Shown here: piece by piece, positions 53,299-61,921 of the stretch
Numbering within the stretch: position 1 is the first letter of the stretch
How the letters are laid out: each line of letters opens with the position of its first letter
Origin: Comamonadaceae bacterium
Lineage (GTDB): Bacteria > Pseudomonadota > Gammaproteobacteria > Burkholderiales > Burkholderiaceae
Assembly: GCA_947484245.1 (NCBI GenBank)
Contig: CANKOT010000002.1
Location: forward strand, 1-64,000
DNA length: 64,000 bases
Direction: 5' to 3'
Program-made: the position numbers and the translations under genes
Notes under the pieces: generated by a model
The model's input: only the letters and a program-made list of their open reading frames with translations
The model's database searches: none
What the model was told of the DNA's origin: nothing

Positions 53299-54561
53299 AT
53301 GGCACTGATCGTTCACAAATACGGCGGTACATCGATGGGCTCCACAGAGCGCATTCGAAATGTGGCCAAACGCGTCGCCAAATGGGCAAGGGCTGGCCAC
53401 CAAATGGTGGTGGTGCCCAGCGCCATGAGTGGCGAGACCAATCGCTTGCTGGGCTTGGCCAAAGAATTGGCGCCCGCCAAAAAAGACACTGCCTACGACC
53501 GCGAGCTCGACATGTTGGCTTCAACAGGCGAGCAAGCCTCTTCTGCTTTGTTGGCCATCGCTTTGCAATCTGAGGGCATGGAATCGGTCAGCTATGCAGG
53601 CTGGCAAGTGCCCATCAAGACCAACAGCGCTTTCACCAAGGCCCGCATTGAATCAATTGACGATGTGCGTGTTCGCAAAGACTTGTCGGCTGGCCGTGTG
53701 GTCATCGTGACGGGCTTCCAAGGTGTAGACACAGATGGCCATATCACCACCTTGGGCCGCGGTGGTTCAGACACTTCAGCGGTTGCAGTTGCTGCTGCCA
53801 TGAAAGCCGACGAGTGCCTCATTTACACCGACGTGGATGGCGTGTACACCACCGACCCACGCGTGGTGCCAGAAGCGCGCCGCCTGAAAACGGTGAGCTT
53901 TGAAGAGATGCTCGAAATGGCATCGCTTGGCTCCAAAGTTTTGCAAATTCGCTCGGTGGAATTTGCAGGTAAATACAAAGTGCCAATGCGTGTGTTGTCT
54001 AGCTTCACACCTTGGGACATCGACATTCATGAAGAAGCCAAATCTGGCACCCTGATCACTTTTGAGGAAGACGAAAAAATGGAACAAGCCGTAGTCTCCG
54101 GCATTGCGTTCAACCGCGATGAAGCCAAAATTTCTGTGTTGGGCGTACCCGACAAACCCGGAATTGCCTATCAAATTTTGGGCGCGGTGGCCGATGCCAA
54201 CATTGAAGTCGATGTGATCATTCAAAACCTCAGCAAAGAAGGCAAGACCGACTTCAGCTTCACGGTGCACCGCAATGATTTTGCGCGCACCATGGACCTG
54301 CTGAAAGAAAAGGTGCTCCCAGTTTTGGGTGCCTCCGAGGTCATTGGCGATGCCAAAATTTGCAAGGTGTCCATCGTGGGCATTGGCATGCGCAGTCATG
54401 TGGGCATTGCCAGCAAGATGTTCCGGTCATTGAGCGAAGAGGGCATCAATATTCAGATGATTTCTACGTCCGAAATTAAAACCTCTGTGGTAATTGACGA
54501 GAAATACATGGAATTGGCTGTGCGGGCCTTGCACAAAGCCTTTGATTTAGACCAAGCCTGA
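53299..54561 (+). CDS. lysC: Aspartate kinase
   Basis: A 420 aa kinase of the lysine/threonine/methionine branch. It starts KYGGTSMGSTERIRN, has GRGGSDTSAVAVAAA near 154 and two C-terminal ACT domains (residues 260-420), where feedback inhibitors bind. The upstream gap of 85 bases holds no clear riboswitch; a CCCTAA/TTAGGG repeat is present at 53228-53242. Confidence 0.95.
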   Translation: MALIVHKYGGTSMGSTERIRNVAKRVAKWARAGHQMVVVPSAMSGETNRLLGLAKELAPAKKDTAYDRELDMLASTGEQASSALLAIALQSEGMESVSYAGWQVPIKTNSAFTKARIESIDDVRVRKDLSAGRVVIVTGFQGVDTDGHITTLGRGGSDTSAVAVAAAMKADECLIYTDVDGVYTTDPRVVPEARRLKTVSFEEMLEMASLGSKVLQIRSVEFAGKYKVPMRVLSSFTPWDIDIHEEAKSGTLITFEEDEKMEQAVVSGIAFNRDEAKISVLGVPDKPGIAYQILGAVADANIEVDVIIQNLSKEGKTDFSFTVHRNDFARTMDLLKEKVLPVLGASEVIGDAKICKVSIVGIGMRSHVGIASKMFRSLSEEGINIQMISTSEIKTSVVIDEKYMELAVRALHKAFDLDQA

Positions 54562-54567
54562 TATAAT
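54562..54567 (+). promoter_or_regulatory. Extended -10 promoter of tRNA-Ser
   Basis: TGA-TATAAT directly before the tRNA, overlapping the end of lysC. The TG one base upstream makes an extended -10 box. The -35 region is weak. Confidence 0.55.
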
Positions 54568-54578
54568 TTTCGTGTGCT

Positions 54579-54671
54579 GGAATCGTGACCGAGTGGCCGA
54601 AGGTGCTCCCCTGCTAAGGGAGTATAGGGTGTAGAGCCTTATCGAGAGTTCGAATCTCTCCGATTCCGCCA
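54579..54671 (+). tRNA. tRNA-Ser (anticodon GCU)
   Basis: The acceptor GGAATCG pairs with CGATTCC. The anticodon stem CTCCC/GGGAG has loop CTGCTAA (anticodon GCT), a long variable arm follows (class II), the T arm reads GAGAGTTCGAATCTCTC, and CCA is encoded. It reads AGC and AGU codons. Confidence 0.97.
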
Positions 54672-54684
54672 AATTGTCAAGTAA

Positions 54685-54713
54685 ATAGGGGCCCTTAGGG
54701 GCCTCTATTTTTT
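54685..54713 (+). terminator. Intrinsic terminator after tRNA-Ser
   Basis: ATAGGGGCCC-TTAG-GGGCCTCTAT with one G-T pair, followed by TTTTT. Placed 14 bases after the tRNA. Confidence 0.85.
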
Positions 54714-54786
54714 GCCCAAAGATTTCCTCCCGATATCAAAATTGAGCAGAAAAATTGTGCTGGCCTCAAGTTTGTAGCGGTCATTC

Positions 54787-55692
54787 TCAAGTTTTAGAAA
54801 AAAGCCGATGAATTGCACTGCGCAGCCATGCATGGCCCGGATCTTTTTGCAGGCGCTGGTGCCAGTGAAGTTGAACATCTATCACTGGCGCTTTAACTGG
54901 CGTCGGCACTGCGCGCACTTGACCGTGTTGCACGCAAAAGTCGGCCAGGTCTTGGGGTACGGTTGCAATCAGGTCTGTTGATTCAATGATGGGCAATAGG
55001 CTTAAAAAATTGGAGATTTCCAGCACCACGCGTCTTGTGATGCCTTGTTGCAAAAGGTGTTTTTCAAAGACGTGCTCGCGGCCATGCGGCTTGACGACCA
55101 CATGTGAGGCTGCCATGAAATCGTCCAAGCTCATTCGCTCGCCAATCACAGGATGTTTTATTCTGACCAAACTCACATGCGAGGAACGCATCAAGCGTTG
55201 CTGAAAAAACCCCGCCTTCTGCAGATCCGGAAAGTAGCCCATAGCCAGGTCGGCTGCGCCAGATTCCAAACTTTCGGCGGCGGCATGTCGTGGCATGGCC
55301 AAAGTGCACAGTTTCAATTGAGGCGCATCGTGCGTCAACATGGCCAAGATGCGAGGCAAAAAATTAGCTTCGCCAATGTCAGGCATCAGCACCGTGAAAG
55401 TTCGATTGGACGAGCGCGCTTCAAACTGGGCGGGTTGCAAAATTTCGCTTTGCACCATGTGAACAACCTGCCTGACCGCCGCGCTCAACTGCAAAGCGCG
55501 GGGTGTTGGTTTCATTTCTAATCCGGCACGAATGAACAAAGGGTCATCTAGCAAGAGTCGCAATCGACGTAAGGCCGAACTCATAGCGGGTTGACTCAGT
55601 CCAATGGCTTCGCCAGCGCGGGTGACATTGCGGTGTTCCAGCATGGCGTGAAATGCCACAAGCAGGTTTAAATCGACGGCTGCAATATTCAT
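54787..55692 (-). CDS. LysR-family transcriptional regulator
   Basis: A 301 aa regulator. DLNLLVAFHAMLEHRNVTRAGEAIGLSQPAMSSALRRLR at the N-terminus is the winged helix-turn-helix, of the NodD/NahR-like branch; the rest is the effector domain. Divergent from the catabolic cluster that follows, which it probably activates in response to an aromatic acid. Confidence 0.9.
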   Translation of the reverse strand: MNIAAVDLNLLVAFHAMLEHRNVTRAGEAIGLSQPAMSSALRRLRLLLDDPLFIRAGLEMKPTPRALQLSAAVRQVVHMVQSEILQPAQFEARSSNRTFTVLMPDIGEANFLPRILAMLTHDAPQLKLCTLAMPRHAAAESLESGAADLAMGYFPDLQKAGFFQQRLMRSSHVSLVRIKHPVIGERMSLDDFMAASHVVVKPHGREHVFEKHLLQQGITRRVVLEISNFLSLLPIIESTDLIATVPQDLADFCVQHGQVRAVPTPVKAPVIDVQLHWHQRLQKDPGHAWLRSAIHRLFSKT

Positions 55693-55708
55693 GGGGTGAA
55701 TTCTACCT

Positions 55709-55732
55709 ATTCAAATAATTGTCTGGATGAAT
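55709..55732. promoter_or_regulatory. Candidate LysR-binding site
   Basis: ATTCA-N14-TGAAT lies in the divergent gap just upstream of the LysR start. The first 12 bases, ATTCAAATAATT, are identical to those in the other LysR-linked palindrome at 24935. Confidence 0.35.
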
Positions 55733-55790
55733 TAATTGGCGTTCTCTAAACTGAGCGAATGTAGCTAATTTCATTTTTTGGAGACTCCCA

Positions 55791-55898
55791 ATGTCGTTAC
55801 TCAATTTGGCATCAGCCCAAAAAACAATAAAAGCGGCCTTGGCGGTTACCGTGGAAGGCAAGTTTTGCTGCAGAAGTCATGGCTTGCTGAGTGCATGA
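55791..55898 (+). CDS. Short 35-aa ORF, likely remnant of an N-terminus
   Basis: ATG at 55791 has GGAG seven bases upstream. The product begins MSLLNLASAQKTIKAALAV and then runs into an atypical short tail. The start weakly resembles HbpS/GlcG-type proteins, so it may be the stump of a deleted gene. Its stop overlaps the next ATG (ATGA at 55895-55898), the sort of coupling expected in an operon. Confidence 0.35.
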   Translation: MSLLNLASAQKTIKAALAVTVEGKFCCRSHGLLSA

Positions 55899-56163
55899 AC
55901 GGCTTTGCAACATGCGCTTGCGGTGTCGATGTGCATGCTTACATCATTCCGCACGATTTTCCAGATTATTTGGGGGGCGCTGCCCCTTCAGGTTGGCCGT
56001 CCATGGTGACCTGCAATTGATGATTGCTACTGATTACCCGTTCAACTTCCAAGAATCCCGGCCCCTGCAGTGCAGTGCGCAAGCCAGCTTCGATGCCGGG
56101 GTCACCCAACAATTGGTTCAGACCAATGGTCTGAGATTTCTGGGCTTGCCCGCTCTTTCTTGA
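55895..56163 (+). pseudogene. Amidohydrolase (ACMSD-like) remnant with large internal deletion
   Basis: The first 41 codons read CGVDVHAYIIPHDFPDYLG, the metal-binding N-terminus of amidohydrolase-2/ACMSD proteins, ending at a stop near 56018. In another frame from about 56020, MIATDYPFNFQE...GLRFLGLPAL matches the C-terminus of the same family (usual TDYPF...NARRFLGL). The middle of about 240 residues is gone, and the frames differ. Intact members are about 330 aa. The remnant begins the LysR-controlled cluster. Confidence 0.7.
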
Positions 56164-56172
56164 GAACTATTT

Positions 56173-57072
56173 ATGACCCACGCCTCCTCATTGGTTTCTG
56201 CCCTGCGCAGTGTTGCGCTTACGGTGCCAGATCTTACTTTGGCCGAAGATTTTTTCACTCGCACTTGGCATTTACTGGTGGTGGCCCGCACGGACAACGC
56301 GCTTTACTTTCGCGGTGCGGGCTCAGACCACCATCTGCTGGCTTTGCACCATGCGCCGGGTGCTGCGCAGATTCTGCACATCACGCTTAGAGCGCGCAGT
56401 TTGAATGCGCTGGCATTGGCTGCACAAAGGACGGCGGCTGCAGGTGGCCATGTGCTGTCGCCGACTGCGCCGTTGACTGAACCCGGCGGTGGCCATGCAA
56501 TCACCTTGGCCGACCCCGATGGCCGCGTGTTCCGTTTGGTGTACGACGACGACCAACTCGATGCCATCGATGCACCCGACATGCCTCTGCGCCTGGCCCA
56601 TGTGGTGCTCAATAGCAGCCATGTTGAAGACACTCGCCAATTTATGGAGGCGGCTTTGGACTTTTCGATGTCCGATCGCACCCGCATCATGGCTTTCATG
56701 CGTTGCAACAACGACCACCACAGTGTGGCGCTGGGTGACACAGATAACAATGCCCTGAACCACATTGCCTTCTTGATGCCGGATATCGACGCCGTCATGC
56801 GCGGTGGTGGACGCATGCAATACGCCGGCTTCCCCATCGAATGGGGGCCAGGGCGACACGGTCCGGGTGACAACGCCTTCAACTATTTCATCGGACCCTT
56901 TGACGTCGTCATTGAGTACACCGCCGAGGTCGAACAAATCGACGACAGCTACCAGACGGGCCAGCCGAGCGACTGGACTTGGCCGCCTGGCCGAGTCGAT
57001 CAGTGGGGTATTTCGCAACCACCAAGTGCACGCCTGAAAGAGGCGCAGCGTGCTGTTGTGTTTGCCAGTTGA
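56173..57072 (+). CDS. Extradiol-dioxygenase-like VOC protein
   Basis: A 299 aa protein with two VOC domains. The C-terminal domain carries LAHVVLNSSHVEDTRQFM, ALNHIAFLMPDID and FDVVIEYTAEVEQI, which place two His and one Glu as in type I ring-cleavage dioxygenases. It probably opens a catechol-like ring, or belongs to a related branch. Eleven bases before the FAD hydroxylase start. Confidence 0.8.
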   Translation: MTHASSLVSALRSVALTVPDLTLAEDFFTRTWHLLVVARTDNALYFRGAGSDHHLLALHHAPGAAQILHITLRARSLNALALAAQRTAAAGGHVLSPTAPLTEPGGGHAITLADPDGRVFRLVYDDDQLDAIDAPDMPLRLAHVVLNSSHVEDTRQFMEAALDFSMSDRTRIMAFMRCNNDHHSVALGDTDNNALNHIAFLMPDIDAVMRGGGRMQYAGFPIEWGPGRHGPGDNAFNYFIGPFDVVIEYTAEVEQIDDSYQTGQPSDWTWPPGRVDQWGISQPPSARLKEAQRAVVFAS

Positions 57073-57083
57073 AGGAGGCCTCA

Positions 57084-58604
57084 GTGTTTGATGTCGCCAT
57101 CGTTGGATTTGGCCCCACAGGCGCTGTGGCAGCGGGCCTATTGGGTTTGCAAGGCATTCGTACCTTTGTATGCGATGAACAGACTGCGGTGTATGACAAG
57201 CCGCGCGCTATTGCTCTAGACCACGAAATCATGCGCGTGTTCCAGCAGCTGGGCATCGCTGAAGCACTCGAGCCCTTCATGGAGCCCTTTACTAACTCTG
57301 AGTTTTATGGTGTTGATGGACAGCTCATTAAATGCATGTCCACTGTGGCACCGCCCTACCCGCTGGGCTTTTCGCCCTCCTTGGTTTTTACACAACCCGC
57401 ATTAGAAGGGGTATTGCGCCAGCGTGTCAGTCGCATGCCATCTGTGCAAGTGAAGTTGGGGCATCAAGTGACAGCTTTGCAGACAAGTGATGATGCGGTC
57501 TCAATCACCATGATCGATGCACAAGGTCAGCGAAGCCAAGTGAAAGCACGCTTCTTGATTGCATGCGACGGGGCTTCGAGTTTTGTCAGAAAACAGGTTG
57601 ATATCGAGCTGCAGGATCTAGGCTTTGACGAACCTTGGCTGGTGGTCGATGTCAAGGTGAACGACAAAGGCATGGCCAAACTGCCCAAGGTTAGCGTGCA
57701 GTTTTGCGAACCGCAAAGGCCCTGCACTTATGTCATCGGGCCCAAAAACCATCGCCGTTGGGAAATCGCCATCAACCCGGGCGAGGACCCTCAACAGATG
57801 GCCACACCCGAAGCGACCTGGAAGCTTTTGTCGCGCTGGCTGCAGCCTGATGAGGCCATCTTGTGGCGGCAGGCTAGTTATCAGTTTCACGCACTGGTGG
57901 CCAAAGAATGGCGTCACAAGCGGATCTTCGTTGCGGGCGATGCTGCGCACCAACAGCCGCCATTCCTAGGCCAAGGCATGTGCCAAGGCATTCGGGATGC
58001 GGCCAACCTTTGCTGGAAGCTTGCCGATGTGGTTCATGCGCGCGCAAGCGATGCATTGCTCGACAGTTATTGCACTGAACGCAAAGGCCATGTGACCGAG
58101 TTGACTTCACGCATCAAGGGCATCGGCCAATTGGTGGGGCAGCGAGACTTCCAAAAAGCCAGAGAACGCGACGCTAGATTGCTCGCTGAATGCGGCGGTC
58201 AGGTGCAACCCACACCGCGACAAAACGTTCAGCCTGCGCTTGTCGGTGGCTGTCTGGACACATCCAAGCATTCTGCGGTGGGCACCTTGTTTCCGCAAGC
58301 CTGGATTGAACAAGCTGCCAGTCCCGTCCGCATGGACGAGTTGCTCGGTTGTGGTTGGCGCTTGCTGCTGCAATCTGATGTTGATGCCACTTGGACACAA
58401 GCTGCAGACTCTGCTCAGCCTGGTCTGAACCTGAAAGTGCAAAGACTGAATGCGCCTGGTTTTAAAGAGTCTTCTGGGGTGCTGGCGTCATGGTTTGAGC
58501 GCATGGGCTGCCAAGCAGCGCTTGTGCGTCCAGACCACTATGTATATGGCGCTTTCAACAGCGCGCAAGATCTTCAGGCTACTCTGTTGGCTTTAAAGCC
58601 ATGA
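57084..58604 (+). CDS. FAD-dependent aromatic hydroxylase (MhpA-like)
   Basis: A 506 aa class A flavin monooxygenase. It starts VFDVAIVGFGPTGAVAAGLL (FAD Rossmann), has DKPRAIALDHEIMRVFQQLG like 3-(3-hydroxyphenyl)propionate hydroxylase, and the second FAD motif RIFVAGDAAHQQPPFLGQG near residue 283. The start is GTG 57084, fixed by AGGAGG. It would hydroxylate a phenolic acid to a catechol for the preceding ring-cleaving enzyme. Confidence 0.85.
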   Translation: MFDVAIVGFGPTGAVAAGLLGLQGIRTFVCDEQTAVYDKPRAIALDHEIMRVFQQLGIAEALEPFMEPFTNSEFYGVDGQLIKCMSTVAPPYPLGFSPSLVFTQPALEGVLRQRVSRMPSVQVKLGHQVTALQTSDDAVSITMIDAQGQRSQVKARFLIACDGASSFVRKQVDIELQDLGFDEPWLVVDVKVNDKGMAKLPKVSVQFCEPQRPCTYVIGPKNHRRWEIAINPGEDPQQMATPEATWKLLSRWLQPDEAILWRQASYQFHALVAKEWRHKRIFVAGDAAHQQPPFLGQGMCQGIRDAANLCWKLADVVHARASDALLDSYCTERKGHVTELTSRIKGIGQLVGQRDFQKARERDARLLAECGGQVQPTPRQNVQPALVGGCLDTSKHSAVGTLFPQAWIEQAASPVRMDELLGCGWRLLLQSDVDATWTQAADSAQPGLNLKVQRLNAPGFKESSGVLASWFERMGCQAALVRPDHYVYGAFNSAQDLQATLLALKP

Positions 58605-58649
58605 GTTTTTTGATTTGACTGACCTTATTTACTTCACTGCAAAACCACC

Positions 58650-59495
58650 ATGAAATTTCTCAGCTATTCATTTCAAAATCAAGCCTCATGGGGCTTGGCC
58701 ACCGATGCTGGCGTTGTCTCTTTGTTCAGCGCCCAATACCCAACTTTGCGCAGCGCCCTGGTCGCTGGCATGTTGGAAAAACTAGGCGCTTCGGTGCAAG
58801 TTCAACCCGATACTTGCACACTGGCGCAAATTCAATACTTACCCGTCATCACCGACCCCGGCAAGATCATTTGTATTGGTCACAACTACGAAGAACACCG
58901 CGTTGAAACCGAGCGCGATAAGACCGAAAACCCCACCGTATTTTTGCGTGTGGCCGACTCACAAACTGGCCACCTGCAGCCCTTGCTCATGCCGCCTGAA
59001 TCAGATCACTTTGACTACGAAGGTGAAATTGCCGTGGTGATCGGTAAAGGCGGTAGACGTATTGCACGCGATCAGGCGTGGGAGCACGTAGCTGGTTATA
59101 GCGCTTACAACGATGGCTCGGTGCGAGACTGGCAACGTCACACCACACAGTTCACACCCGGCAAAAACTTTGTTGGCACTGGCGCCTTTGGACCCGTCTT
59201 GGTGACACGCGGCGAAATTGCCGATGGTGAGGAGTTGAATTTGACCACTCGATTGAACGGTCAAGTGATGCAGCATGCCACCACAGCCATGTTGATTTTT
59301 CCAATCCCTCGCTTGATCGAATACGTTTCGACTTTCACCACATTGGCACCTGGCGATGTGATTGTCAGTGGCACACCCGGTGGTGTGGGCGCACGTCGCA
59401 AGCCACCCGTTTGGATGAAAGAGGGCGATCTGGTCGAGATCGAGGTGTCCAAAATTGGGGTTCTAAGTAATCGAGTTGAAAAAGAAAAAATTTGA
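58650..59495 (+). CDS. Fumarylacetoacetate hydrolase-family protein
   Basis: A 281 aa FAH-fold enzyme. FDYEGEIAVVIGKGG near residue 115, GYSAYNDGSVRDWQ near 150 and GDVIVSGTPGGVGARRKPP near 235 are conserved. In this cluster it should cleave the ring-fission product. It differs clearly from the paralogue at 16664-17530. Confidence 0.87.
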   Translation: MKFLSYSFQNQASWGLATDAGVVSLFSAQYPTLRSALVAGMLEKLGASVQVQPDTCTLAQIQYLPVITDPGKIICIGHNYEEHRVETERDKTENPTVFLRVADSQTGHLQPLLMPPESDHFDYEGEIAVVIGKGGRRIARDQAWEHVAGYSAYNDGSVRDWQRHTTQFTPGKNFVGTGAFGPVLVTRGEIADGEELNLTTRLNGQVMQHATTAMLIFPIPRLIEYVSTFTTLAPGDVIVSGTPGGVGARRKPPVWMKEGDLVEIEVSKIGVLSNRVEKEKI

Positions 59496-59585
59496 AGACA
59501 AGCCCATTCTTTTAAAAAGGGGGCCTTCAAAAGCGAGAGGTAAAGACGAGTGTTATATTTTTTAAAAATGAAACAGGAGACAAGC

Positions 59586-60569
59586 ATGCAAAGAAGATCA
59601 TTCAATAAAGCTTTGTTGTCGGCAGCTGCCGCATTGACCGCTGGTACGCAGGGAGTGGCTTGGGCGCAAGCCTGGCCTGCGCGGCCTATCAAGTGGATCT
59701 TGTCGCAGCCTCCAGGATCAGGACCAGATATCTTGGCGCGTTTTGTTGCCGACAATCTGAGCCGACGCTTGGGTCAGCCCATTGTGGTGGACAACCGACC
59801 TGGTGGACAAAACGTCATTGGTGCGCAAGCGGCCATGCGATCTCCGGCCGACGGCTACACCTTTTATTACGCTACCACCGCTGCCATGGTCACCAACGTC
59901 TTTACTTTCAAGGCCCTGCCTTACGACCCAGAGAAAGACTTTGTGCCTGTGCGTTTGATTGGTCGTAGTCCGTTTGTCATCGCTGCAGGGCCAGCATTTA
60001 AAGGCAACAATTTGGCCGATGCCATTGCACTGGCCAAGGCTCAACCTGAAAAAGAGGCCATTGCCACGGAAGGTCCCAAAACCTTTTCGGGCATGCTGGC
60101 CGATTCTTTCGCCGCCATGGCGGGCGTCAAGTACACCAACGTACCTTACAACAAGGCCCCCGAGGCCATTCAGGATTTGATCGGTGGTCGAGTGAACTTT
60201 ATTTGTCTACCTGAGGCAGCACTTTTAAGCTACATTCGCTCTGGCCAAGTCAAGGCTCTGGCAGTCAGCTCATCTCAGCGCACTGCCAACTTGCCCAATG
60301 TGCCCGCCTTGTCCGAGACCTTTGCTGGTTTTGAATACACCGGTTGGAACGGGCTGTTTGCACCTGCAGGAACACCTGTGGCCATTTTGGAAAACCTTAA
60401 CCGTGAACTGGAGGCGGTGCTCAGGCAGCCAGAAGTGGCGCAGCGACTGTTGTCACTGGGATCGATCCCTGAAGCCAAAATGAATGTGGCTGAGTTTGAC
60501 GGATTCATGCGGGCTGAAAGAACTCGCTGGGCTGGTATTGTGAAGGCGATTGGTATCAAGCCGGAATGA
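59586..60569 (+). CDS. Bug/TctC-family binding protein with Tat-type signal
   Basis: A 327 aa Bug protein. The N-terminus MQRRSFNKALLSAAAAL is a twin-arginine-like signal, ending near AWAQA. WPARPIKWILSQPPGSGPD and VDNRPGGQNVIGAQ follow. The ATG at 59586 has AGGAG upstream; an open frame begins at 59550. It likely captures the aromatic acid used by the preceding enzymes. Confidence 0.88.
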   Translation: MQRRSFNKALLSAAAALTAGTQGVAWAQAWPARPIKWILSQPPGSGPDILARFVADNLSRRLGQPIVVDNRPGGQNVIGAQAAMRSPADGYTFYYATTAAMVTNVFTFKALPYDPEKDFVPVRLIGRSPFVIAAGPAFKGNNLADAIALAKAQPEKEAIATEGPKTFSGMLADSFAAMAGVKYTNVPYNKAPEAIQDLIGGRVNFICLPEAALLSYIRSGQVKALAVSSSQRTANLPNVPALSETFAGFEYTGWNGLFAPAGTPVAILENLNRELEAVLRQPEVAQRLLSLGSIPEAKMNVAEFDGFMRAERTRWAGIVKAIGIKPE

Positions 60570-60691
60570 GTCAAATGGGGGGCTCAAGGTTTGATAACCC
60601 AAAGCCCTCCAAGACGCGTTCGGGTAGGGGCCCCACATCATTACGAGTTCAAATCCTCAACCCTAGCAAATCTGGCAACCGGGCCAATCTT

Positions 60692-61690
60692 TCAATCAAT
60701 CTTGATACCAGCCTTGGTAATGATGGCGCCCCATTTGCGGGTTTCACTGTCAATGAATGTTTTGAAGCTGGCTGCTGTGCCGCCGCCAACGATCAAGCCT
60801 TGCTTGATCATGTTTTGTCGAAATGCAGGTTCGGCCATGGCTGCATTGATGTCGGCGTTCAAGCGATTGACGATGTCCGCTGGGGTACCGGTGGGTGCAA
60901 AAATACCGTTCCAAGCCAAGGCATCAAAGCCAGGAAAACCGGCTTCGGCAACGGTCTGCAAATCGGGGCGAGTGGGCAAACGTTGTTGGCTGGTGACGGC
61001 AATCAATTTCAGACGGCCACCTTGAACCAAAGAAAGCAATGCGGGCTCGACAGTCATCAAGGCCTGTGTTTCGTTTTGCGCCACCGAAAGCGCGGCGGGA
61101 GGCGAGCCGTTGAACGGCACGTGCGTAGCCTCAAAACCTGCTGAGGCCTTGAGCAATTCCATTGACAAGTGTGATGAACTGCCAAGGCCAACAGAGGCAT
61201 AGCTCACTTTGTCGCCTTGAGATTTAGACCAGGCGATGAACTCTCGCAAATTGTTGGCTGGATGTGCTGCGGGCACCGCCAAAACATTGGGCTGCGAGGT
61301 GGTAAGCACAATGGGTATCAAATCCTTGGCGGGGTCGTAAGGCATTTTCTTGAACATGAAGGGACCAAAGGCGATGGGGCCGTTGAAACCAATGCCAAGT
61401 GTGTAGCCGTCGGCAGGGGCTTTGGCAACGATGTCCATGCCGATAGTGCCGCCTGCGCCTGGCTTGTTTTCAACCACCAAGGGCTGTCCCCAGCGCTTGC
61501 TCAAAGTGTCGCTCATGCCACGCACAATGACGTCCAAAGAACTGCCAGCAGGAGCAGGTACCACCACTTTGACTGGCTTGGTTGGCCAAGTTTGGGCAGT
61601 TGCGGGCATGGCAAGCAAGCCGATCAAGCAAAGGCTGGCGGTGGCCCATGTTGTTTGAAGGAGGCTGCGTCGGGTCGTAGAAGATTTCAA
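60692..61690 (-). CDS. Bug/TctC-family periplasmic solute-binding protein
   Basis: A 332 aa Bug protein with TRRSLLQ at the start (Tat-like) and a cleavable signal ending near PATAQ, then TWPTKPVKVVVPAPAGSSLD. Two starts are possible: ATG 61702 without a ribosome site, or TTG 61690 with GGAG six bases upstream; the latter fits the pattern of the other Bug genes in the window. It converges with the preceding Bug gene. Confidence 0.88.
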   Translation of the reverse strand: MKSSTTRRSLLQTTWATASLCLIGLLAMPATAQTWPTKPVKVVVPAPAGSSLDVIVRGMSDTLSKRWGQPLVVENKPGAGGTIGMDIVAKAPADGYTLGIGFNGPIAFGPFMFKKMPYDPAKDLIPIVLTTSQPNVLAVPAAHPANNLREFIAWSKSQGDKVSYASVGLGSSSHLSMELLKASAGFEATHVPFNGSPPAALSVAQNETQALMTVEPALLSLVQGGRLKLIAVTSQQRLPTRPDLQTVAEAGFPGFDALAWNGIFAPTGTPADIVNRLNADINAAMAEPAFRQNMIKQGLIVGGGTAASFKTFIDSETRKWGAIITKAGIKID

Positions 61691-61740
61691 GATGGTCTCC
61701 ATTGGATTTCAGATTGGATGCCGCCATGATAGCAACTCCA

Positions 61741-61765
61741 TAGAAAAAGCCCCTTTCGGGGCTTT
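61741..61765 (-). terminator. Intrinsic terminator upstream of the Bug gene
   Basis: AAAGCCCC-GAAA-GGGGCTTTTTC on the minus strand. It would end the transcript of the 61922-62899 Bug gene, after that transcript has passed the long palindrome. Confidence 0.8.
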
Positions 61766-61766
61766 C

Positions 61767-61921
61767 GAATAATTGGGGTCAGATCAACATTAATTTCCAA
61801 TCAGTGAGGGCTGAAGGCAAGGGGGGCTGAACGATTTCTGGTACTCCAGTATGAGGAAGCCCCCCTTGCCTTCAGCCCTCACTGATTGACCAAATTAATG
61901 TTGATCTGACCCCAATTATTC
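61767..61921. repeat. 155-nt long palindrome, copy 2
   Basis: Outer arms of 30 bases are perfect and share CAACATTAATTT with copy 1. Inner arms of 30 bases are perfect but differ from copy 1 (AGTGAGGGCTGAAGGCAA against TAAAGGGCTAAAGGCAGA). The apical loop of about 29 bases is identical in both. It lies between two Bug genes and ends one base before the stop codon complement of the right-hand gene. Confidence 0.92.

Noticed and set aside
60570..60691. tRNA-like T-arm (GAGTTCAAATCCTC) in the gap between two Bug genes
   Set aside because: No matching acceptor stem or anticodon arm could be found around it, so it is not called as a tRNA or fragment. The 122-base gap shows nothing else I can name.
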